The position numbers and the translations under genes were made by a program. This document shows, one piece after another, positions 1 to 4,244 of a DNA stretch of 5,714 bases. Source of the stretch: Pseudomonadota bacterium (lineage in GTDB: Bacteria > Pseudomonadota > Alphaproteobacteria > Rhizobiales > Xanthobacteraceae); assembly GCA_023392205.1 (NCBI GenBank), contig JAEVZN010000183.1, positions 1 to 5,714 on the forward strand, read 5' to 3'. The notes beneath the pieces are model-generated. The model saw only the letters and a program-made list of their open reading frames with translations, did not search any database and had not been told where the DNA came from. Every line of letters starts with the position of its first letter. The stretch's first letter is position 1.

Positions 1-387
1 GGTATAGGCGGTGGTCAGCGGGCCGGGGGGCGGCAGCGCGGCCAGCCGGTACGCCGGGACGCCGCCATTTTTCGCCTCCCAATCCCAGAAGGCGCAATCG
101 AGTGCGTTGCGGGCGGCGCCCGGCGGCATCACGGTCTGCAATTCATGCCGCGTCAGGCCCTGCGCCAGAGCCGGCACCATCGCCTCCAGAATGCCGGCGA
201 CGCTGTCGACACTTTCGCCGTAGCGGGGATATGGCACGCATTCGCCGCGCCCGGTCGCACCGCCGCCGGACAGTTCCGCGACCACCACGGCGGCCTGGGT
301 CTTGGCGCCCCGGCTGATGGTGAATTGTCCCGCAATGGGCCAGATTTCACGGCGGACGGTCAGGTTGAGGGCCTTCGGATTAACCAT
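1..387 (-). CDS. dgcA: Dipeptide epimerase / N-acetyl-D-glutamate racemase DgcA-like, N-terminal part (3' end outside window)
   Basis: Reverse-strand frame open from ATG at 387 to the window edge, giving 129 residues with no stop. The protein starts MVNPKALNLTVRREIWPIAG and has the N-terminal capping-domain pattern of the muconate-lactonizing/dipeptide epimerase branch of the enolase superfamily: FTISRGAKT (22-30), GRGECVPYPRYGES (46-59) and PPGAARNALDCAFWDWEAK (88-106), ending at TTAYT where the barrel begins. Known relatives epimerise L-Ala-D/L-Glu from peptidoglycan recycling or racemise N-acetyl-glutamate (DgcA, usually paired with DgcN). The catalytic lysines and metal ligands are outside the window, so substrate cannot be judged. 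The start is chosen by homology. The frame stays open upstream to a TAG near 433 but has no other good start codon, and no strong Shine-Dalgarno is visible. It diverges from the mla operon. The family is fairly sure; the exact substrate is not. Confidence 0.85.
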   Translation of the reverse strand, partial: MVNPKALNLTVRREIWPIAGQFTISRGAKTQAAVVVAELSGGGATGRGECVPYPRYGESVDSVAGILEAMVPALAQGLTRHELQTVMPPGAARNALDCAFWDWEAKNGGVPAYRLAALPPPGPLTTAYT

Positions 388-404
388 GCTTAAGGCTTCG
401 TTAA
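380..404. promoter_or_regulatory. Three phased TTAA boxes with a TTAA-N7-TTAA CtrA-like site
   Basis: TTAA occurs at 380-383, 390-393 and 401-404. The last two form TTAAGGCTTCGTTAA, matching the TTAA-N7-TTAA consensus of the alphaproteobacterial cell-cycle regulator CtrA. The first box continues as TTAACCAT, whose CAT is the reverse complement of the dgcA start codon. Box spacings of 10 and 11 bp put all three on roughly one face of the helix. In GC-rich DNA three such AT tetramers in 25 bp stand out. Sitting over and just upstream of the dgcA start, a bound protein would most simply repress dgcA, or act on mlaE from a distance. Binding is inferred, not shown. Confidence 0.4.
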
Positions 405-441
405 GGAATGCTCGACAGGCCGCCGCGCTCTGCTAAGCATG
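385..441. repeat. 8-bp inverted repeat CATGCTTA / TAAGCATG in the dgcA-mlaE spacer
   Basis: CATGCTTA at 385-392 is matched by its exact reverse complement TAAGCATG at 434-441, 41 bp apart. The left arm contains the dgcA start codon and part of the middle TTAA box. In the dgcA transcript it could pair the start region with the 5' leader; on DNA it could be two half-sites. The long loop and short arms make chance plausible. Confidence 0.3.
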
Positions 442-586
442 TGACCGAAATGCGGTTTTTTCTCAAGTTGCGGCCGTGCGGGATGGTGTCCAGGTGTGCC
501 TTTCCGGTGCACATGACCGGGGTCCGGGACAGGACCGCACGGGCCGAGATCGAGAGCCGTCCGGGGCGTTATGGGCGGGGAGTGAT
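388..586. other. Divergent intergenic region dgcA / mlaE
   Basis: This 199-bp region must hold the promoters for both dgcA (leftward) and the mla operon (rightward). Besides the TTAA boxes and the inverted repeat listed separately, it has an A/T tract around 456-461. I could not place a convincing -35/-10 pair on either strand. Short frames crossing it (for example 408-590 plus) have no ribosome-binding site or family resemblance and are not called. Confidence 0.6.
577..582 (+). promoter_or_regulatory. Ribosome-binding site that sets the mlaE start
   Basis: GGGGAG lies 4 bases before the ATG at 587. It supports that start over an in-frame ATG at 476, which would add 37 residues of arginine/glycine-rich sequence without family resemblance. 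Confidence 0.7.
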
Positions 587-1726
587 ATGAGTTCGGAGAC
601 GTTGCTTGCCGCGACGGTGACCGGCGACCGGCTGGACCTTGCCGCAGCCGGCGAGTGGACTGCGGATCGGGCCAACGACCTTGAGCGGTTGATTATGGCG
701 GCGGCCATTCCGCCGCAAGGCGCGATCAAGTTTGTCCGCGTCCATATGCAGAAGGTCGACAAGCTCGATACCTATGGCGCCTGGCTGCTGGAACGCCTGC
801 TGCGCGGCTCGCGCGAGCGCGGCGCGGATGCCGATGTCGTGGGCTTATCCGACCAGTTCCGGGTGATCGTCGAGACCATCCATCAGACCGCCGAATTGCC
901 CGACCCCGACCGCACGCGCCGCCGGTCCGTCGCCGACTGGCTGGAATCGGTTGGCGAGAATGTCGCCGATGTCGGCGCGTCGGCCGCGCAATTCGTGCAG
1001 ATGCTGGGCGCGGTGACGTTTGCCTTCCTGCGCGTTCTCATGCGGCCGCGCAGCTTCCGCTTCACCTCCATGGTGCACCAGATCGATCTGGTCGGCTGGC
1101 GCGCGGTACCGATCATCATGCTGATCACTTTCCTGATCGGCGCGATCCTGGCGCAGCAGGGCATTTTCCATTTCCGGAGATTCGGCGCCGACATCTTCGT
1201 GGTCGACATGGTCGGCATTCTGGTGCTGCGCGAAGTGGGCGTGCTGATTGTCTGCATCATGGTGGCCGGGCGTTCGGGGTCGGCCTACACGGCGGAACTC
1301 GGCTCAATGAAGATGCGCGAAGAGGTCGACGCGCTTCAGACCATGGGCTTCGACCCGATCGCCGTCCTCGTCCTGCCGCGCATCATCGCGCTGATCATCG
1401 CCGTCCCGATCCTGACTTTTCTCGGCGAGATGTCGGCGCTTTATGGCGCAGGGCTAGTGGCTTCCTTCTACGGCAATATCCAGCCGGAGGTGTTCCTGCA
1501 GCGTCTGCGCGAGGTGATCAGCCTCAACCATTTCATGGTCGGCATGATCAAGGCGCCGTTCATGGCGCTGGTGATCGGCATCGTCGCCTGCGTGCGCGGA
1601 CTGGAAACCAAGGGCTCGGCGGAATCGCTCGGCATGCAGACCACGACGGCGGTGGTGCAGTCGATCTTTCTTGTGATCGTGCTCGACGGCGTGTTTGCGG
1701 TGTTCTTCGCCGCGATCGACAAATAG
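587..1726 (+). CDS. mlaE: MlaE-type phospholipid ABC transporter permease with N-terminal STAS domain
   Basis: A 379-residue inner-membrane permease of the MlaE/YrbE family. Residues 1-105 form a STAS domain resembling MlaB, with the core segment KVDKLDTYGAWLLERL (56-71). Residues about 135-379 are the permease: an amphipathic entry segment (RPRSFRFTSMVHQID, 153-167), hydrophobic helices around 173-195 and 205-227, the family motif AGRSGSAYTAELGSMKMREE (227-246) with DALQTMG after it, and further helices to a C-terminus rich in V, F and I. This motif is the cytoplasmic coupling region that contacts the ATPase. The protein should form the homodimeric channel of the Mla complex. In E. coli the STAS partner MlaB is a separate protein, so here the two functions are fused, an arrangement seen in other alphaproteobacteria. 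It is first in the mlaEFD operon, with 12 bp to the next gene. The start at 587 is chosen because of GGGGAG just upstream. Confidence 0.93.
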   Translation: MSSETLLAATVTGDRLDLAAAGEWTADRANDLERLIMAAAIPPQGAIKFVRVHMQKVDKLDTYGAWLLERLLRGSRERGADADVVGLSDQFRVIVETIHQTAELPDPDRTRRRSVADWLESVGENVADVGASAAQFVQMLGAVTFAFLRVLMRPRSFRFTSMVHQIDLVGWRAVPIIMLITFLIGAILAQQGIFHFRRFGADIFVVDMVGILVLREVGVLIVCIMVAGRSGSAYTAELGSMKMREEVDALQTMGFDPIAVLVLPRIIALIIAVPILTFLGEMSALYGAGLVASFYGNIQPEVFLQRLREVISLNHFMVGMIKAPFMALVIGIVACVRGLETKGSAESLGMQTTTAVVQSIFLVIVLDGVFAVFFAAIDK

Positions 1727-1738
1727 GCGGACGGATTC

Positions 1739-2572
1739 ATGTCGCTGACCGATGGCGGGTTCAATGTGCTGTCGCTCTTCGAGGACGAAGAGGCGGCCAA
1801 GCTCGATATTTCGCAGGATATCGCGCTGCGCGTGCGCAATCTTCAGGTCAGTTTTCGCCGCCAGAAGGTACTGAAAGGTGTCAATTTTGACGTGAAGCGC
1901 GGCGAGGTGCTGGGCTTTGTCGGCGCCTCGGGTGCGGGCAAATCGGTACTGCTGCGTACGATGATCGGGCTCATTCAGCCGAGCGACGGCACTATCGAGG
2001 TGTTCGGGCAGGAATATTCCAAGGCCAAGGAATTGCGCGCCCAGCTCGTTGAGCGCCACTGGGGCATCCTGTTCCAGCATGGCGCGCTGTTCTCGGCGCT
2101 GACCGTGCGCCAGAATGTGCAATTCCCGATGCGCGAATATCTCAATCTGTCACCGCGCCTGCTCGACGAGGTGGCCGCCGCCAAGCTGAAGATGGTCGGC
2201 CTGCCGCCGGAAGCGCTCAACAAGATGCCATCGGAACTGTCCGGCGGCATGATCAAGCGCGTGGCGCTGGCGCGCGCGCTGGCGCTCGATCCGGCGATCG
2301 TGTTCCTGGACGAGCCGACATCCGGCCTCGACCCCATCAGCGCGCACGAATTCGACAATCTGATCAGGACCTTGCAGCGCACTTTGGGGCTCACCGTTTT
2401 CATGGTAACGCATGACCTCGACTCCCTGCACAATGTCTGCGACCGCATCGCGGTGCTGGCCGACGGCAAGGTGATTGCGGCGGGGCCGATGTCGACCATG
2501 CTCGCTTCGGAACATCCGTGGCTGAAGGCTTATTTCCGCGGCAAGCGCGGGCGCGCGAGCGCAACGACGTGA
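1739..2572 (+). CDS. mlaF: MlaF-type phospholipid ABC transporter ATPase
   Basis: A 277-residue ABC ATPase that powers the MlaE permease from the cytoplasmic face. All nucleotide-binding motifs are intact: Walker A GASGAGKS (62-69), Q-loop glutamine 113 in LFQHGALFSALTV, signature ELSGGM (166-171), Walker B IVFLDEPTSGLDP (187-199) with the catalytic Glu, and H-loop His 225 in VTHDLDSL. The Q-loop region QHGALF and the signature LSGGM (rather than LSGGQ) are typical of the Mla/Ttg2A subfamily. The C-terminus HPWLKAYFRGKRGR is the usual short tail, whose counterpart in E. coli contacts the neighbouring subunit and MlaB. About 25 residues precede the first ABC strand, slightly longer than E. coli MlaF. 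The gene starts 12 bp after mlaE, preceded by a weak purine-rich ACGGA, so co-transcription is nearly certain. Confidence 0.95.
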   Translation: MSLTDGGFNVLSLFEDEEAAKLDISQDIALRVRNLQVSFRRQKVLKGVNFDVKRGEVLGFVGASGAGKSVLLRTMIGLIQPSDGTIEVFGQEYSKAKELRAQLVERHWGILFQHGALFSALTVRQNVQFPMREYLNLSPRLLDEVAAAKLKMVGLPPEALNKMPSELSGGMIKRVALARALALDPAIVFLDEPTSGLDPISAHEFDNLIRTLQRTLGLTVFMVTHDLDSLHNVCDRIAVLADGKVIAAGPMSTMLASEHPWLKAYFRGKRGRASATT

Positions 2573-2582
2573 GGTTGGCGTT

Positions 2583-3467
2583 ATGGAAACCAGAGCGAAT
2601 TACATCCTGATCGGCGCGTTCTCGCTCGCCGTCATCGTCGGCGCCTTCGGCTTTGTCTACTGGTTCCATCATGTCGGCGGCGCCGGCGAGCGCATGGCCT
2701 ATCGCGTGGTGTTCCAGGGACCGATCGGCGGCCTGCGCTCGGGCGCGACCGTGACGTTCAACGGCATCCGCGTCGGCGAAGTCACCGACCTGTCCATCGA
2801 TCCCGCCAATCCCGCGCAATCGCTGGCCAGCATCTCGATCAGCGCCGGTACACCGGTGCGCGCTGATACCGAAGTGAGCCTCGACTCGCAGGGACTGACC
2901 GGGATTTCCGTCCTCGCGCTGCGCGGCGGATCGGCAAGCGCCGGACCGATCACGGCGCAGGACGGGGAGGTCCCGGTGCTGAAGGCGGGGTCGAGCGCCT
3001 CGCAGGACATGATGGCGGCCGCCCGCGATGTCGCGCGCCGCATCGACGAGGTGCTGGTCGAGAACCAGCAGGCGATCAAGAATTCGCTGAAGAATATCGA
3101 GGAATTCACCAGCATGCTGTCGAAGAATTCCGACTCGCTGGAAAAGACCATTCAGGGTCTCGAAAAATCCGCCGGCAATGTGGAGTCGTTTACCGAGGCG
3201 CTGTCGCGCAATTCCGAGAAGATCGACAGCATCATGGCCGGTGTCGACAACCTGATCGGCGGGCCTGAGGGCAAGGGCGATGTGCCGGAAGCCATCCGCG
3301 CGCTGAAAGCCACTGCGGAGAATTTCGACAAGAAGCTCGACAGCCTTGTGGCGGACGGGCGGCGCACGCTGACCACCATCGACCGCGCGGTGAAGAATTT
3401 CGACGAGAACCCGACACGGGTGATCTTCGGCGGCGGACGGCCTGCGACATCGCCGGCGCGGCGGTAA
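2583..3467 (+). CDS. mlaD: MlaD-like MCE-domain periplasmic lipid-binding protein
   Basis: A 294-residue protein anchored in the inner membrane by one N-terminal helix (residues about 8-28). A single MCE domain follows at about 39-117, recognisable from VVFQGPIGGLRSGATVTFNG, IRVGEVTDLSI and GLTGISVLALRGG. In the Mla system this domain forms a hexameric ring that passes phospholipid between the permease and the periplasm. It is longer than E. coli MlaD: residues about 138-275 form an extended helical, coiled-coil-like tail, as in many alphaproteobacterial and Mce-type members, and it ends with NPTRVIFGGG and a basic tail. The tail contains a 28-residue internal repeat (see findings). The start is 10 bp after mlaF. 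GAGG at 2571-2574, overlapping the mlaF stop, is a fitting ribosome-binding site and suggests translational coupling. It is the last gene of the operon in this window. Confidence 0.93.
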   Translation: METRANYILIGAFSLAVIVGAFGFVYWFHHVGGAGERMAYRVVFQGPIGGLRSGATVTFNGIRVGEVTDLSIDPANPAQSLASISISAGTPVRADTEVSLDSQGLTGISVLALRGGSASAGPITAQDGEVPVLKAGSSASQDMMAAARDVARRIDEVLVENQQAIKNSLKNIEEFTSMLSKNSDSLEKTIQGLEKSAGNVESFTEALSRNSEKIDSIMAGVDNLIGGPEGKGDVPEAIRALKATAENFDKKLDSLVADGRRTLTTIDRAVKNFDENPTRVIFGGGRPATSPARR

Positions 3468-3489
3468 AGCACGGGCACCGGTCCCGGAC

Positions 3490-3516
3490 TTGCATGCTTG
3501 CGCTCAGTGCATGCAA
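3490..3516. repeat. 8-bp inverted repeat at convergent gene ends, possible weak terminator
   Basis: TTGCATGC (3490-3497) and GCATGCAA (3509-3516) are perfect complements around an 11-base loop. The repeat lies between the ends of mlaD and the convergent metallopeptidase gene and includes the latter's last codons and stop (3504-3506). It is placed as a bidirectional terminator would be, but no T tract follows on either strand. Each arm also contains the palindrome GCATGC, so it could instead be a protein site. Confidence 0.4.
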
Positions 3517-4097
3517 TTGGTCTTCACCAGGACGCTGAACGCGTCGATATTGAATTCGTCTTCCAGCGATGTGCCGTTCTGGATGAGCCATGCGGACTGC
3601 GCGCGGTAGGCGATGTTCTCCCGTTCAGCCAGGCAATTGAACCGCATGTCCGCAACGTTCTGCATGTGGTGCACGAGTTCGTGAACCAGGACGGACATGG
3701 CGGCCGGCGATCCGTCCCAGCTGTCCGGCAGGTAGATGGTGCGCTCGGCATCGCTGTAGATCGCGACCGTCCTGCGTGCCGCCACCTTCGCGTCCACCAG
3801 GGCAAGGCCGCGATAGCGCATGGCCGCGACTGTGTCCGGCGTGGCAAAGACGATCCGCGGATAATCCTGCGTCGGCGGAAGATCGAAGCGCCTTGCAATC
3901 CAGTCCATTAATCGCGTCAGGCGGTCTTCGTTGATCTCCGGCATGATGGCTTGCGCGGCCGGGATCGGTCGCTCCGTCCCGCCGGTCAGCAGCAGGGAAG
4001 GTACGCCCGCTTCTGCGCCCGGCGACAGATCGGGCAAAACGGGCAGCGTGTGCGACAAGGACGAGATCAGCAGGGCGGCCAGGAAGTGTGCAGGCAT
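3504..4097 (-). CDS. Probably exported HExxH zinc-metallopeptidase-like protein (perhaps DUF6647-type)
   Basis: A 197-residue protein. The N-terminus MPAHFLAALLISSLSHTLPV looks like a short signal peptide, though without strong basic residues and with no clear cleavage site. The zinc-peptidase motif HELVH is at 139-143, within MSVLVHELVHHMQN. Downstream, CLAERENIAYRAQSAWL offers Glu 158 or Glu 160 as third zinc ligand at a gluzincin-like distance. Cysteines 155 (in FNC) and 195 (in TNC) could form a periplasmic disulfide. I associate this architecture with small alphaproteobacterial proteins of unknown function annotated as DUF6647, from memory only; the substrate is unknown. The start at 4097 is preferred over the in-frame ATG at 4109 because GGAGG lies exactly 5 bases before it and overlaps the earlier ATG. 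It converges with mlaD and diverges from the TPR regulator. A zinc-dependent hydrolase is a fair inference; activity is unproven. Confidence 0.75.
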   Translation of the reverse strand: MPAHFLAALLISSLSHTLPVLPDLSPGAEAGVPSLLLTGGTERPIPAAQAIMPEINEDRLTRLMDWIARRFDLPPTQDYPRIVFATPDTVAAMRYRGLALVDAKVAARRTVAIYSDAERTIYLPDSWDGSPAAMSVLVHELVHHMQNVADMRFNCLAERENIAYRAQSAWLIQNGTSLEDEFNIDAFSVLVKTNCMH

Positions 4098-4098
4098 G

Positions 4099-4130
4099 GC
4101 ATCCTCCATTTCGTCACAACCGGAGGATGC
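4099..4130 (-). promoter_or_regulatory. Inverted repeat able to sequester the metallopeptidase Shine-Dalgarno
   Basis: GCATCCTCC at 4099-4107 and GGAGGATGC at 4122-4130 are a perfect 9-bp inverted repeat with a 14-base loop. Read in the metallopeptidase transcript, the upstream arm GCATCCTCC would pair with GGAGGATGC, which holds the Shine-Dalgarno and ends one base before the start codon. If transcription starts to the right of 4130, this hairpin would block ribosome access, so it could be an RNA thermometer or another translational switch. It could equally be a DNA operator. The pairing is seen directly; the regulation is inferred. Confidence 0.45.
4103..4107 (-). promoter_or_regulatory. 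Ribosome-binding site that sets the metallopeptidase start
   Basis: On the minus strand GGAGG is followed by 5 bases and then the ATG at 4097. This is a near-ideal Shine-Dalgarno, and it argues against the upstream in-frame ATG at 4109, whose own codons contain it. Confidence 0.75.
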
Positions 4131-4144
4131 GGCCGGAGGGTGCG
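4120..4144. repeat. Tandem 12-bp direct repeat with 13-bp period
   Basis: CCGGAGGATGCG (4120-4131) is followed by CCGGAGGGTGCG (4133-4144), 11 of 12 bases identical, one base apart. The first unit overlaps the distal arm of the hairpin-forming repeat. CTTGAG also repeats at 4151 and 4162 with an 11-bp period. OmpR-type winged-helix proteins often bind direct repeats of roughly helical-turn spacing, so this could be an operator for the adjacent regulator. Confidence 0.35.
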
Positions 4145-4244
4145 CCTGTCCTTGAGGGAGGCTTGAGAAGGGCCTTGTTTTCGGACGATTTTGGGCTGAC
4201 CTTTGGTATTCGGATCAGCATCCGGGACAGGTCGGGGTCCGGCC

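Noticed and set aside
153..350. Minus-strand 65-codon frame and overlapping plus-strand frames at 11-393
   Set aside because: They overlap the DgcA-like frame, whose conserved motifs are unmistakable; the alternatives are Arg/Pro-rich shadows.
440..475. Minus-strand TTGAGA with CATGCT about 19 bases later as a sigma-70 promoter for dgcA
   Set aside because: The spacing is too long and the -10 match is poor.
476..586. 37-residue N-terminal extension of MlaE from ATG 476
   Set aside because: The added sequence does not resemble the STAS domain, and GGGGAG is placed for the ATG at 587.
408..590. Small plus-strand frame upstream of mlaE as a possible leader peptide
   Set aside because: No ribosome-binding site, no recognisable composition, and it overlaps the mlaE start out of frame.
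1454..2122. 222-codon minus-strand frame across the mlaE-mlaF junction
   Set aside because: Antisense to two strongly recognisable genes, His/Arg-rich, with no family resemblance.
4177..4210. TTGTTT followed by TTTGGTATT as a promoter for the TPR regulator
   Set aside because: No -10 hexamer at acceptable spacing matches well enough to call.
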